Positions 1-16,139 of a DNA stretch of 64,000 nucleotides are shown here, piece by piece. A program made the translations under genes and the position numbers. Source of the stretch: Anisus vortex (Eukaryota > Mollusca > Gastropoda > Planorbidae); the NCBI GenBank assembly GCA_949126835.1, contig CASBPS010000073.1, positions 23,001-87,000 of the forward strand, in the 5' to 3' direction. The stretch's first letter is position 1, and the number at the start of each line of letters is the position of its first letter. The notes below the pieces were generated by a model. That model ran no database searches. It was not told the origin of the DNA and worked only from the letters and a program-made list of their open reading frames with translations.

Positions 1-1960
1 AGTTAAATATAGTTAAAATATAGTTAGAATAAAGTTAATATAATGAAATATAGTTTGAATATAGTTAAATATAGTTAAATATAGTCGAAATGTGGTTTGA
101 ATAAAGTAAAATATGGATGAAATATAGTTTGAATATAGTCGAAATATAGTTTAAATATAGATAAATATAGTTAAAATTTAGTTTGAATATAGTTAAATAT
201 AGATGAAATATAGTTTGAATATAGTTGAATTATAGTTTGAATATAGTTAATTATAGTTCAAATTTAGTTTGAATATAGTTAAAATAGTTGAAATATGGTT
301 TGAATATAGTCTAAATATAGTTTGAAAATAGTTAAATATATTTAAAAAATTGTTTAAATATATTTAAATAAAGTTGAAATATATTTCGAATATAGTCGAA
401 ATATAGTTTGAATATAGTTAAATATAGTTAAAATATAGTTAGAATAAAGTTAATCTAGTTGAAATATAGTTTGAATATAGTTAAATATAGTTGACATAAT
501 ATAGTTTGTATATAGTTGAAATATTGTTTTAATATAGTTTGAATATAGTTATATAGTTTTGAATATAGTTTGAATATAGTTGAAATGTAGTTTGAATATA
601 GTTAAATAAAGTTAAATATAGTCGATATATAGTTTGAATAAAAATAAATCTAGTAAAAAATATAGTTTAAATATATTTAAATATAGTTGAAATATAGTTT
701 GTATATAGTTGAAATATTGTTTGAATATAATTTAAATATAGTTGTATACTTTTAAATATAGTTTGAATATAGTCGATATATAGTTTGAATATAGTTAAAT
801 ATAGTTAAAATAGAGTTAGAATAAAATAAATATAGTTGAAATATAGTTTGAATATAGTTAAATATAGTTAAATATAGTCGAAATATAGTTTGAATATAGT
901 TAAATATAGATGAAATATAGTTTGAATATAGTCGAAATATAGTTTGAATATAGTTAAATATAGTAGAAAAATAGTTTGAAAATACTCTAAATATAATTTG
1001 AATATAGTTTGAATATAGTCTAAATATAGTTTGAAAATAGTTAAATATAGTTAAAATAATTTTAAGTTTGAATATAGTCGAAATATAGTTTGAATATAGT
1101 TAAATATAGTTAAAATATTGTTTGAATATAGTTAAATATAGTTTAAATATAGTTAAATATAGTTAAATATAGTTTAAATATATTTTGAATATAGTCGAAA
1201 TATAGTTTAAATATAGTTAAATATAGTTAAAATATAGTTAGAATAAAGTTAATATAGTTGGAATATAGTTTGAATATAGTTAAATATTGTTAAATATAGT
1301 CGTAATATTGTTTGAATATAGTTGAATGTAGTTGACATAATATAGTTTGTATATAGTTTAAATATATTTTGAATATAGTTTGAATATAGTTATATAGTTT
1401 TGAATATAGTTTTAATATAGTTGAAATATAGTTTGAATATAGTTAATTAAAGTTAAATATAGTCGAAATATAGTTTGAATATAGTTCTATATTTTTAAAT
1501 ATAGTTTGAATATAGTCGAAATATAGTTTGAATATAGTTAAATATAGTGTAAATATAGTTAGAAAAAAGTTAATATAGTTGAAATATAGTTTGAATATAG
1601 TTAAATATAGTTAAATATAGTTTGTATATAGTTGAAATATTGTTTGAATATAGTTTGAATATAGTTGTATATATTTAAATATAGTTTGAATATAGTCGAA
1701 ATATAGTTTGAATATAGTTAAATATAGTTAAATATAGTCGAAATATAGTTTGAATATACTTAAATATAGTTGACATATAGTTTGTATATAGTTGAAATAT
1801 TGTTTGATTATAGTTTAAATATAGTTAAAATATAGTTTGAATATAGTTAAATAAAGTGAAATATAGTAGAAATATAGTTAAATCTAGTTGAATTATAGTT
1901 TGAATATAGTTAAATATATAGTTGAAATAAAGTTTCAATATAGTTTGAATATAGTTAAAT
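1..1960. repeat. Box-free satellite segment with a B-type module
   Basis: The first 1.96 kb has no copy of the 20-bp box. It opens with the module headed by gtcgaaatgtggtttga (84), followed by atagataaatatag, a ttaaaatttag monomer, ttatagttcaaatttag, taaaatagttgaaatatgg and a taaaaaattg segment. The same order recurs at 37800, 38601, 41617, 48853, 50848 and 52540, but nowhere else in the left arm. Shortened versions start at 57537, 60038 and 62909 (the last reads atgggg). Confidence 0.8.
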
Positions 1961-4900
1961 ATTCCTCATATGCTCCAGACATAGTTAAATATAGTTAAAA
2001 TATAGTTTGAATATAGTCGAAATATAGTTTGAATATAGTTAAATATAGTTAAAATAGAGTTAGAATAAAATAAATATAGTTGAAATATAGTTTGAATATA
2101 GTTAAATATAGTTAAATATAGTCGAAATATAGTTTGAATATAGTTAAATATAGATGAAATATAGTTTGAATATTGTCGAAATATAGTTTGAATATAGTCT
2201 ATATATAGTTTGAATATAGTTAAATATAGTCAAAATAGAGTTAGAATAAAATAAATATAGTTGAAATATAGTTTGAATATAGTTAAATATAGTTAAATAT
2301 AGTCGAAATATAGTTTGAATATAATTAAATATAGATGAAATATAGTTTGAATATAGTCGAAATATAGTTTGAATATAGTTTAATATAGTTGAAAAATAGT
2401 TTGAATATACTCTAAATATAATTTGAATATAGTTTGAATATAGTCTAAATATAGTTTGAAAATAGTTAAACATAGTTAAAATAATTTATAGTTTGAATAT
2501 AGTCGAAATATAGTTTGAATATAGTTAAAAATAGTTAAAATATTGTTTGAATATAGTTAAATATAGTTTAAATATAGTTAAATATAGTTAAAATATAGTT
2601 AGAATAAAGTTAATATGATGGAATATAGTTTAAATATAGTTAAATATTGTTAAATATAGTCGTAATATTGTTTGAATATAGTTAAATATAGTTGACATAA
2701 TATAGTTTGTATATAGTTTAAATATATTTTGAATATAGTTTGAATATAGTTATATAGTTTTGAATATAGTTTTAATATAGTTGAAATATAGTTTGAATAT
2801 AGTTAATTAAAGTTAAATATAGTCGAAATATAGTTTGAATATAGTTAAATATAGTTGAAATATAGTTAGAATAGAGTTAATATAGTTGAAATATAGTTTG
2901 AATATAGTTAAATATAGTTAAATATAGTCGAAATATAGTTTGAATATAGTTAAATATAGTTGACATATAGTTTGTATATAGTTGAAATATTGTTTGAATA
3001 TAGTTTGAATATAGTTATATAGTTTTGAATATAGTTTGAATATAGTTAAATAAAGTTAAATATAGTCGAAATATAGTTTTAATATAGTTAAATCTAGATG
3101 AAATATAGTTTGAATATAGTTAAATATAGTTGAAATATAGTTTGTATATAGTTGAAATATTGTTTGAATATAGTTTGAATATAGTTGTATACTTTTAAAT
3201 ATAGTTTGAATATAGTCGAAATATAGTTTGAATATAGTTAAATATAGTTAAATATAGTCGAAGTATAATTTGAATATAGTTAAATATAGTTGACATATAG
3301 TTTGTATATAGTTAAAATATTGTTTGAATATAGTTTGAATATAGTTATATAGTTTTGAATATAGTTTGAATATAGTTAAATAAAGTTAAATATAGACGAA
3401 ATATAGTTTTAATATAGTTAAATCTAGATGAAATATAGTTTGAATATAGTTAAATATAGTTGAAATATAGTTTGTATATAGTTGAAATATTGTTTGAATA
3501 TAGTTTGAATATAGTTGTATACTTTTAAATATAGTTTGAATATAGTCGAAATATAGTTTGAATATAGTTAAATATAGTTAAATATAGTCGAAGTATAATT
3601 TGAATATAGTTAAATATAGTTGACAATAGTTTGTATATAGTTGAAATATTGTTTGAGTATAGTTTAAATATAGTTATATAGTTTTGAATATAGTTTGAAT
3701 ATAGTTAAAATATAGTTTAAATATAGTTAAATAAAGTGAAATATAGTAGAAATATAGTTTAAATATAGTTAAATCTAGTTGAAATATAGTTTGAATATAG
3801 TTAAATATAGTTGAAATAAAGTTTCAATATAGTTTGAATATAGTTAAATATTCCTCATATGCTCCAGACATAGTTAAATATAGTTAAAATATAGTTTGAA
3901 TATAGTCGAAATATAGTTTGAGTATAGTTAAATATAGTTTGAATATAGCTAAATATAGTTGAAATATAGTTTAAATAAAGTCGAAATATAGTTTGAATAT
4001 AGTTGATATTGTTAAAATATTTTATAGTTTTAATATTGTCGAAATATAGTTTGAATATAGTTAAATATAGTTAAAATATAGTTTGAATATAGTTAAATAT
4101 AGATGAAATATAGTTTGAATATAGTCGAAATATAGTTTGAATATAGTTTGAATATAGTCTAAATATAGTTTGAAAATAATTAAATATAGTTAAAATAATT
4201 TACAGTTTGAATATTGTCCAAATATAGTTTGAATATAGTTAATTAAAGTTAAATATAGTCGAAATATAGTTTGAATATAGTTAAATATAGTTGAAATATA
4301 AATTTTATATAGTTGAAATATGGTTTGAATATAGTTTGAATATAGTTCTATACTTTTAAATATAGTTTGAAAATAGTCGAAATATAGTTTGAATATAGTT
4401 AAATATAGTTAAAATATAGTTAGAATAAAGTTAATATAGTTGAAATATAGTTTGAATATAGTTAAATATAGTTAAATATAGTCGAAATATAGTTTGAATA
4501 TAGTTAAATATAGTTGACATATAGTTTGTATATAGTTGAAATATTGTTTGAATATAGTTTGAATATAGTTATATAGTTTTGAATATAGTTTGAATATAGT
4601 TAAATAAAGTTAAATATAGTCGAAATATAGTTTTAATATAGTTAAATCTAGATGAAATATAGTTTGAATATAGTTAAATATAGTTGAAATATAGTTTGTA
4701 TATAGTTGAAATATTGTTTGAATATAGTTTGAATATAGTTGTATACTTTTAAATATAGTTTGAATATAGTCGAAATATAGTTTGAATATAGTTGAATATA
4801 GTTAAATATAGTCGAAGTATAATTTGAATATAGTTAAATATAGTTGACAATAGTTTGTATATAGTTGAAATATTGTTTGAGTATAGTTTAATTATAGTTA

Positions 4901-7900
4901 TATAGTTTTGAATATAGTTTGAATATAGTTAAAATATAGTTTGAATATATTTAAATAAAGTGAAATATAGTAGAAATATAGTTTAAATATAGTTAAATCT
5001 AGTTGAAATATAGTTTGAATATAGTTAAATATAGTTGAAATAAAGTTTCAATATAGTTTGAATATAGTTAAATATTCCTCATATGCTCCAGACATAGTTA
5101 AATATAGTTAAAATATAGTTTGAATATAGTCGAAATATAGTTTGAGTATAGTTAAATATAGTTTGAATATAGCTAAATATAGTTGAAATATAGTTTAAAT
5201 AAAGTCGAAATATAGTTTGAATATAGTTAATATTGTTAAAATATTTTATAGTTTTAATATTGTCGAAATATAGTTTGAATATAGTTAAATATAGTTAAAA
5301 TATAGTTTGAATATAGTTAAATATAGATGAAATATAGTTTGAATATAGTCGAAATATAGTTTGAATATAGTTTGAATATAGTCTAAATATAGTTTGAAAA
5401 TAATTAAATATAGTTAAAATAATTTACAGTTTGAATATTGTCCAAATATAGTTTGAATATAGTTAAATATAGTTAAAATATAGTTATAATAAATTTAATC
5501 TAGTTGAAATATAGCTTGAATATAGTTAATTATAGTTGACATAATAAAGTTTGTATGTAGTTGAAATATTGTTTGAATATAGTTTGAATATAGTTGAAAT
5601 ATAGTTTGAATATAGTTAAATAAAGTTAAATATAATCGAAATATAGTTTGAATATAGTTAAATCTAGTAAAAATATAGTTTGAATATAGTTAAATATAGT
5701 TGAAATATAGTTTGTATATAGTTGAAATATTGTTTGAATATAGTTTGAATATAGTTAAATATAGTTAAATATAGTCAAAATATAGTTTGAATATAGTTTA
5801 ATATAGTTTACATATAGTTTGTATATAGTTGAAATATTGTTTGATTATAGTTTAAATATAGTTATATAGTTTTGAATATAGTTTGAATATAGTTAAAATA
5901 TAGTTTGAATATAGTTAAATAAAGTGAAATATAGTAGAAATATAGTTTGAATATAGTTAAATCTAGTTGAAATATAGTTTGAATATAGTTAAATATAGTT
6001 GAAATAAAGTTTCAATATAGTTTGAATATAGTTAAATATTCCTCATATGCTCCAGACATAGTTAAATATAGTTAAAATATAGTTTGAATATAGTCGAAAT
6101 ATAGTTTGAGTATAGTTAAATATAGTTTGAATATAGCTAAATATAGTTGAAATATAGTTTAAATATAGTAAAAATATAGTTTGAATATAGTTTGAATAAA
6201 ATCGAAATATAGTTAGAATATAGTTAAATATTGTTAAAATATTTTATAGTTTTAATATTGTCGAAATATAGTTTGAATATAGTTAAATATAGTTAAAATA
6301 TAGTTTGAATATAGTTAAATATAGATGAAATATAGTTTGAATATAGTCGAAATATAGTTTGAATATAGTTTGAATATAGTCTAAATATAGTTTGAAAATA
6401 ATTAAATATAGTTAAAATAATTTACAGTTTGAATATAGTCCAAATATAGTTTGAATACAGTTAAATATAGTTAAAATATAGTTAGAATAAATTTAATCTA
6501 GTTTAAATATAACTTGAATATAGTTAAATATAGTTGACATAATATAGTTTGTATATAGTTGAAATATTGTTTGAATATAGTTTGAATATAGTTATATCGT
6601 TTTGAATATAGTTTGAATATAGTTGAAATATAGTTTGAATATAGTTAAATATAGTTAAATATAGTCGAAATATAGTTTGAATATAGTTAAATATAGTTGA
6701 CATATAGTTTGTATATAGTTGAAATATTGTTTGAATATAGTTTGAATATAGTTATATAGTTTTGAATATAGTTTGAATATAGTTAAATAAAGTTAAATAT
6801 AGTCGAAATATAGTTTTAATATAGTTAAATCTAGATGAAATATAGTTTGAATATAGTTAAATATAGTTGAAATATAGTTTGTATATAGTTGAAATATTGT
6901 TTGAATATAGTTTGAATATAGTTGTATACTTTTAAATATAGTTTGAATATAGTCGAAATATAGTTTGAATATAGTTAAATATAGTTAAATATAGTCGAAA
7001 TATAGTTTGAATATAGTTAAATATAGATGAAATATAGTTTGAATATTGTCGAAATATAGTTTGAATATAGTCGATATATAGTTTGAATATAGTTAAATAT
7101 AGTCAAAATAGAGTTAGAATAAAATAAATATAGTTGAAATATAGTTTGAATATAGTTAAATATAGTTAAATATAGTCGAAATATAGTTTGAATATAATTA
7201 AATATAGATGAAATATAGTTTGAATATAGTCGAAATATAGTTTGAATATAGTTTAATATAGTTGAAAAATAGTTTGAATATACTCTAAATATAATTTGAA
7301 TATAGTTTGAATATAGTCTAAATATAGTTTGAAAATAGTTAAACATAGTTAAAATAATTTATAGTTTGAATATAGTCGAAATATAGTTTGAATATAGTTA
7401 AAAATAGTTAAAATATTGTTTGAATATAGTTAAATATAGTTTAAATATAGTTAAATATAGTTAAAATATAGTTAGAATAAAGTTAATATGATGGAATATA
7501 GTTTAAATATAGTTAAATATTGTTAAATATAGTCGTATTATTGTTTGAATATAGTTAAATATAGTTGACATAATATAGTTTGTATATAGTTTAAATATAT
7601 TTTGAATATAGTTTGAATATAGTTATATAGTTTTGAATATAGTTTTAATATAGTTGAAATATAGTTTGAATATAGTTAATTAAAGTTAAATATAGTCGAA
7701 ATATAGTTTGAATATAGTTAAATATAGTTGAAATATAGTTAGAATAAAGTTAATATAGTTTAAATATAGTTTGAATATAGTTAAATATAGTTAAATATAG
7801 TCGAAATATAGTTTGAATATAGTTAAATATAGTTGACATATAGTTTGTATATAGTTGAAATATTGTTTGAATATAGTTTGAATATAGTTATATAGTTTTG

Positions 7901-8489
7901 AATATAGTTTGAATATAGTTAAATAAAGTTAAATATAGTCGAAATATAGTTTTAATATAGTTAAATCTAGATGAAATATAGTTTGAATATAGTTAAATAT
8001 AGTTGAAATATAGTTTGTATATAGTTGAAATATTGTTTGAATATAGTTTGAATATAGTTGTATACTTTTAAATATAGTTTGAATATAGTCGAAATATAGT
8101 TTGAATATAGTTAAATATAGTTAAATATAGTCAAAGTATAATTTGAATATAGTTAAATATAGTTGACATATAGTTTGTATATAGTTGAAATATTGTTTGA
8201 ATATAGTTTGAATATAGTTATATAGTTTTGAATATAGTTTGAATATAGTTAAATAAAGTTAAATATAGTCGAAATATAGTTTTAATATAGTTAAATCTAG
8301 ATGAAATATAGTTTGAATATAGTTAAATATAGTTGAAATATAGTTTGTATATAGTTGAAATATTGTTTGAATATAGTTTGAATATAGTTGTATACTTTTA
8401 AATATAGTTTGAATATAGTCGAAATATAGTTTGAATATAGTTAAATATAGTTGAAATAAAGTTTCAATATAGTTTGAATATAGTAAAAT

Positions 8490-11400
8490 ATTCCTCATAT
8501 GCTCCAGACATAGTTAAATATAGTTAAAATATAGTTTGAATATAGTCGAAATATAGTTTGAGTATAGTTAAATATAGTTTGAATATAGCTAAATATAGTT
8601 GAAATATAGTTTAAATATAGTAAAAATATAGTTTGAATATAGTTTGAATAAAGTCGAAATATAGTTAGAATATAGTTAAATATTGTTAAAATATTTTATA
8701 GTTTTAATATTGTCGAAATATAGTTTGAATATAGTTAAATATAGTTAAAATATAGTTTGAATATAGTTAAATATAGATGAAATATAGTTTGAATATAGTC
8801 GAAATATAGTTTGAATATAGTTTGAATATAGTCTAAATATAGTTTGAAAATAATTAAATATAGTTAAAATAATTTACAGTTTGAATATAGTCCAAATATA
8901 GTTTGAATACAGTTAAATATAGTTAAAATATAGTTAGAATAAATTTTATCTAGTTTAAATATAACTTGAATATAGTTAAATATAGTTGACATAATATAGT
9001 TTGTATATAGTTGAAATATTGTTTGAATATAGTTTGAATATAGTTAGATCGTTTTGAAGATAGTTTGAATATAGTTGAAATATAGTTTGAATATAGTTAA
9101 ATATAGTTAAATATAGTCGAAATATAGTTTGAATATAGTTAAATATAGTTGACATATAGTTTGTATATAGTTGAAATATTGTTTGAATATAGTTTGAATA
9201 TAGTTATATAGTTTTGAATATAGTTTGAATATAGTTAAATAAAGTTAAATATAGTCGAAATATAGTTTTAATATAGTTAAATCTAGATGAAATATAGTTT
9301 GAATATAGTTAAATATAGTTGAAATATAGTTTGTATATAGTTGAAATATTGTTTGAATATAGTTTGAATATAGTTGTATACTTTTAAATATAGTTTGAAT
9401 ATAGTCGAAATATAGTTTGAATATAGTTAAATATAGTTAAATATAGTCGAAATATAGTTTGAATATAGTTAAATATAGTTGACAATAAATTGTATATAGT
9501 TGAAATATTGTTTGATTATAGTTTAAATATAGTTATATAGTTTTGAATATAGTTTGAATATAGTTAAAATATAGTTTGAATATAGTTAAATAAAGTGAAA
9601 TATAGTAGAAATATAGTTTAAATATAGTTAAATCTAGTTGAAATATAGTTTGAATATAGTTAAATATAGTTGAAATAAAGTTTCAATATAGTTTGAATAT
9701 AGTTAAATATTCCTCATATGCTCCAGACATAGTTAAATATAGTTAAAATATAGTTTGAATATAGTCGAAATATAGTTTGAGTATAGTTAAATATAGTTTG
9801 AATATAGTTAATATTGTTAAAATATTTTATAGTTTTAATATTGTCGAAATATAGTTTGAATATAGTTAAATATAGTTAAAATATAGTTTGAATATAGTTA
9901 TATATAGATGAAATATAGTTTGAATATAGTCGAAATATAGTTTGAATATAGTTTGAATATAGTCTAAATATAGTTTGAAAATAATTAAATATAGTTAAAA
10001 TAATTTACAGTTTGAATATTGTCCAAATATAGTTTGAATATAGTTAAATATAGTTAAAATATAGTTATAATAAATTTAATCTAGTTGAAATATAGCTTGA
10101 ATATAGTTAATTATAGTTGACATAATAAAGTTTGTATGTAGTTGAAATATTGTTTGAATATAGTTTGAATATAGTTGAAATATAGTTTGAATATAGTTAA
10201 ATAAAGTTAAATATAATCGAAATATAGTTTGAATATAGTTAAATCTAGTAAAAATATAGTTTGAATATAGTTAAATATAGTTGAAATATTGTTTGAATAT
10301 AGTTTGAATATAGTTAAATATAGTTAAATATAGTCAAAATATAGTTTGAATATAGTTTAATATAGTTTACATATAGTTTGTATATAGTTGAAATATTGTT
10401 TGATTATAGTTTAAATATAGTTATATAGTTTTGAATATAGTTTGAATATAGTTAAAATATAGTTTGAATATAGTTAAATAAAGTGAAATATAGTAGAAAT
10501 ATAGTTTGAATATAGTTAAATCTAGTTGAAATATAGTTTGAATATAGTTAAATATAGTTGAAATAAAGTTTCAATATAGTTTGAATAGTTAAATATTCCT
10601 CATATGCTCCAGACATAGTTAAATATAGTTAAAATATAGTTTGAATATAGTCGAAATATAGTTTGAGTATAGTTAAATATAGTTTGAATATAGCTAAATA
10701 TAGTTGAAATATAGTTTAAATATAGTAAAAAATATAGTTTGAATATAGTTTGAATAAAGTCGAAATATAGTTAGAATATAGTTAAATATTGTTAAAATAT
10801 TTTATAGTTTTAATATTGTCGAAATATAGTTTGAATATAGTTAAATATAGTTAAAATATAGTTTGAATATAGTTAAATATAGATGAAATATAGTTTGAAT
10901 ATAGTCGAAATATAGTTTGAATATAGTTTGAATATAGTCTAAATATAGTTTGAAAATAATTAAATATAGTTTAAAATAATTTACAGTTTGAATATAGTCC
11001 AAATATAGTTTGAATACAGTTAAATATAGTTAAAATATAGTTAGAATAAATTTAATCTAGTTTAAATATAACTTGAATATAGTTAAATATAGTTGACATA
11101 ATATAGTTTGTATATAGTTGAAATATTGTTTGAATATAGTTTGAAAATAGTTATATAGTTTTGAATATAGTTTGAATATAGTTAAATAAAGTTAAATATA
11201 GTCGAAATATAGTTTTAATATAGTTAAATCTAGATGAAATATAGTTTGAATATAGTTAAATATAGTTGAAATATAGTTTGTATATAGTTGAAATATTGTT
11301 TGAATATAGTTTGAATATAGTTGTATACTTTTAAATATAGTTTGAATATAGTCGAAATATAGTTTGAATATAGTTAAATATAGTTAAATATAGTCGAAAT

Positions 11401-14400
11401 ATAGTTTGAATATAGTTAAATATAGATGAAATATAGTTTGAATATTGTCGAAATATAGTTTGAATATAGTCGATATATAGTTTGAATATAGTTAAATATA
11501 GTCAAAATAGAGTTAGAATAAAATAAATATAGTTGAAATATAGTTTGAATATAGTTAAATATAGTTAAATATAGTCGAAATATAGTTTGAATATAATTAA
11601 ATATAGATGAAATATAGTTTGAATATAGTCGAAATATAGTTTGAATATAGTTTAATATAGTTGAAAAATAGTTTGAATATACTCTAAATATAATTTGAAT
11701 ATAGTTTGAATATAGTCTAAATATAGTTTGAAAATAGTTAAACATAGTTAAAATAATTTATAGTTTGAATATAGTCGAAATATAGTTTGAATATAGTTAA
11801 AAATAGTTAAAATATTGTTTGAATATAGTTAAATATAGTTTAAATATAGTTAAATATAGTTAAAATATAGTTAGAATAAAGTTAATATGATGGAATATAG
11901 TTTAAATATAGTTAAATATTGTTAAATATAGTCGTAATATTGTTTGAATATAGTTAAATATAGTTGACATAATATAGTTTGTATATAGTTTAAATATATT
12001 TTGAATATAGTTTGAATATAGTTATATAGTTTTGAATATAGTTTTAATATAGTTGAAATATAGTTTGAATATAGTTAATTAAAGTTAAATATAGTCGAAA
12101 TATAGTTTGAATATAGTTAAATATAGTTGAAATATAGTTAGAATAAAGTTAATATAGTTGAAATATAGTTTGAATATAGTTAAATATAGTTAAATATAGT
12201 CGAAATATAGTTTGAATATAGTTAAATATAGTTGACATATAGTTTGTATATAGTTGAAATATTGTTTGAATATAGTTTGAATATAGTTATATAGTTTTGA
12301 ATATAGTTTGAATATAGTTAAATAAAGTTAAATATAGTCGAAATATAGTTTTAATATAGTTAAATCTAGATGAAATATAGTTTGAATATAGTTAAATATA
12401 GTTGAAATATAGTTTGTATATAGTTGAAATATTGTTTGAATATAGTTTGAATATAGTTGTATACTTTTAAATATAGTTTGAATATAGTCGAAATATAGTT
12501 TGAATATAGTTAAATATAGTTAAATATAGTCGAAGTATAATTTGAATATAGTTAAATATAGTTGACATATAGTTTGTATTATAGTTGAAATATTGTTTGA
12601 ATATAGTTTGAATATAGTTATATAGTTTTAAATATAGTTTGAATATAGTTAAATAAAGTTAAATATAGTCGAAATATAGTTTTAATATAGTTAAATCTAG
12701 ATGAAATATAGTTTGAATATAGTTAAATATAGTTAAAATATATTTTGTATATAGTTGAAATATTGTTTGAATATAGTTTGAATATAGTTGTATACTTTTA
12801 AATATAGTTTGAATATAGTCGAAATATAGTTTGAATATAGTTAAATATAGTTAAATATAGTCGAAGTATAATTTGAATATAGTTAAATATAGTTGACAAT
12901 AGTTTGTATATAGTTGAAATATTGTTTGAGTATAGTTTAAATATAGTTATATAGTTTTGAATATAGTTTGAATATAGTTAAAATATAGTTTGAATATAGT
13001 TAAATAAAGTGAAATATAGTAGAAATATAGTTTAAATATAGTTAAATCTAGTTGAAATATAGTTTGAATATAGTTAAATATAGTTGAAATAAAGTTTCAA
13101 TATAGTTTGAATATAGTTAAATATTCCTCATATGCTCCAGACATAGTTAAATATAGTTAAAATATAGTTTGAATATAGTCGAAATATAGTTTGAGTATAG
13201 TTAAATATAGTTTGAATATAGCTAAATATAGTTGAAATATAGTTTAAATAAAGTCGAAATATAGTTTGAATATAGTTAATATTGTTAAAATATTTTATAG
13301 TTTTAATATTGTCGAAATATAGTTTGAATATAGTTAAATATAGTTAAAATATAGTTTGAATATAGTTAAATATAGATGAAATATAGTTTGAATATAGTCG
13401 AAATATAGTTTGAATATAGTTTGAATATAGTCTAAATATAGTTTGAAAATAATTAAATATAGTTAAAATAATTTACAGTTTGAATATTGTCCAAATATAG
13501 TTTGAATATAGTTAAATATAGTTAAAATATAGTTATAATAAATTTAATCTAGTTGAAATATAGCTTGAATATAGTTAATTATAGTTGACATAATAAAGTT
13601 TGTATGTAGTTGAAATATTGTTTGAATATAGTTTGAATATAGTTGAAATATAGTTTGAATATAGTTAAATAAAGTTAAATATAATCGAAATATAGTTTGA
13701 ATATAGTTAAATCTAGTAAAAATATAGTTTGAATATAGTTAAATATAGTTGAAATATAGTTTGTATATAGTTGAAATATTGTTTGAATATAGTTTGAATA
13801 TAGTTAAATATAGTTAAATATAGTTAAAATATAGTTTGAATATAGTTTAATATAGTTTACATATAGTTTGTATATAGTTGAAATATTGTTTGATTATAGT
13901 TTAAATATAGTTATATAGTTTTGAATATAGTTTGAATATAGTTAAAATATAGTTTGAATATAGTTAAATATAGTTGAAATAAAGTTTCAATATAGTTTGA
14001 ATATAGTAAAATATTCCTCATATGCTCCAGACATAGTTAAATATAGTTAAAATATAGTTTGAATATAGTCGAAATATAGTTTGAGTATAGTTAAATATAG
14101 TTTGAATATAGCTAAATATAGTTGAAATATAGTTTAAATATAGTAAAAATATAGTTTGAATATAGTTTGAATAAAGTCGAAATATAGTTAGAATATAGTT
14201 AAATATTGTTAAAATATTTTATAGTTTTAATATTGTCGAAATATAGTTTGAATATAGTTAAATATAGTTAAAATATAGTTTGAATATAGTTAAATATAGA
14301 TGAAATATAGTTTGAATATAGTCGAAATATAGTTTGAATATAGTTTGAATATAGTCTAAATATAGTTTGAAAATAATTAAATATAGTTAAAATAATTTAC

Positions 14401-16139
14401 AGTTTGAATATAGTCCAAATATAGTTTGAATACAGTTAAATATAGTTAAAATATAGTTAGAATAAATTTTATCTAGTTTAAATATAACTTGAATATAGTT
14501 AAATATAGTTGACATAATATAGTTTGTATATAGTTGAAATATTGTTTGAATATAGTTTGAATATAGTTAGATCGTTTTGAATATAGTTTGAATATAGTTG
14601 AAATATAGTTTGAATATAGTTAAATATAGTTAAATATAGTCGAAATATAGTTTGAATATAGTTAAATATATTTGACATATAGTTTGTATATAGTTGAAAT
14701 ATTGTTTGAATATAGTTTGAATATAGTTATATAGTTTTGAATATAGTTTGAATATAGTTAAATAAAGTTAAATATAGTCGAAATATAGTTTTAATATAGT
14801 TAAATCTAGATGAAATATAGTTTGAATATAGTTAAATATAGTTGAAATATAGTTTGTATATAGTTGAAATATTGTTTGAATATAGTTTGAATATAGTTGT
14901 ATACTTTTAAATATAGTTTGAATATAGTCGAAATATAGTTTGAATATAGTTAAATATAGTTAAATATAGTCGAAATATAGTTTGAATATAGTTAAATATA
15001 GTTGACAATAAATTGTATATAGTTGAAATATTGTTTGATTATAGTTTAAATATAGTTATATAGTTTTGAATATAGTTTGAATATAGTTAAAATATAGTTT
15101 GAATATAGTTAAATAAAGTGAAATATAGTAGAAATATAGTTTAAATATAGTTAAATCTAGTTGAAATATAGTTTGAATATAGTTAAATATAGTTGAAATA
15201 AAGTTTCAATATAGTTTGAATATAGTTAAATATTCCTCATATGCTCCAGACATAGTTAAATATAGTTAAAATATAGTTTGAATATAGTCGAAATATAGTT
15301 TGAGTATAGTTAAATATAGTTTGAATATAGTTAATATTGTTAAAATATTTTATAGTTTTAATATTGTCGAAATATAGTTTGAATATAGTTAAATATAGTT
15401 AAAATATAGTTTGAATATAGTTATATATAGATGAAATATAGTTTGAATATAGTCGAAATATAGTTTGAATATAGTTTGAATATAGTCTAAATATAGTTTG
15501 AAAATAATTAAATATAGTTAAAATAATTTACAGTTTGAATATTGTCCAAATATAGTTTGAATATAGTTAAATATAGTTAAAATATAGTTATAATAAATTT
15601 AATCTAGTTGAAATATAGCTTGAATATAGTTAATTATAGTTGACATAATAAAGTTTGTATGTAGTTGAAATATTGTTTGAATATAGTTTGAATATAGTTG
15701 AAATATAGTTTGAATATAGTTAAATAAAGTTAAATATAATCGAAATATAGTTTGAATATAGTTAAATCTAGTAAAAATATAGTTTGAATATAGTTAAATA
15801 TAGTTGAAATATTGTTTGAATATAGTTTGAATATAGTTAAATATAGTTAAATATAGTCAAAATATAGTTTGAATATAGTTTAATATAGTTTACATATAGT
15901 TTGTATATAGTTGAAATATTGTTTGATTATAGTTTAAATATAGTTATATAGTTTTGAATATAGTTTGAATATAGTTAAAATATAGTTTGAATATAGTTAA
16001 ATAAAGTGAAATATAGTAGAAATATAGTTTGAATATAGTTAAATCTAGTTGAAATATAGTTTGAATATAGTTAAATATAGTTGAAATAAAGTTTCAATAT
16101 AGTTTGAATATAGTTAAATATTCCTCATATGCTCCAGAC
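8490..16139. repeat. Higher-order duplication, offset 5523 bp
   Basis: Three boxes at 8490, 9709 and 10595 are repeated at 14013, 15232 and 16120 (offsets 5523, 5523, 5525). Private variants travel with them: the taaaatattcctc reading in place of ttaaatattcctc at the first box of each set, and gttagatcgttttga at 9043 and 14566. The second set therefore descends from the first or from a shared parent. The outer edges cannot be fixed by eye. Confidence 0.8.

Noticed and set aside
2144..2473. 109-codon minus-strand open frame, repeated at 7017-7346, 11416-11745 and 20047-20376
   Set aside because: The translation is a Tyr/Ile/Phe/Asn/Leu repeat produced by three 11-bp monomers making 33 bp. The copies are alike because the satellite unit is duplicated. 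No start context, domain or codon signal is present.
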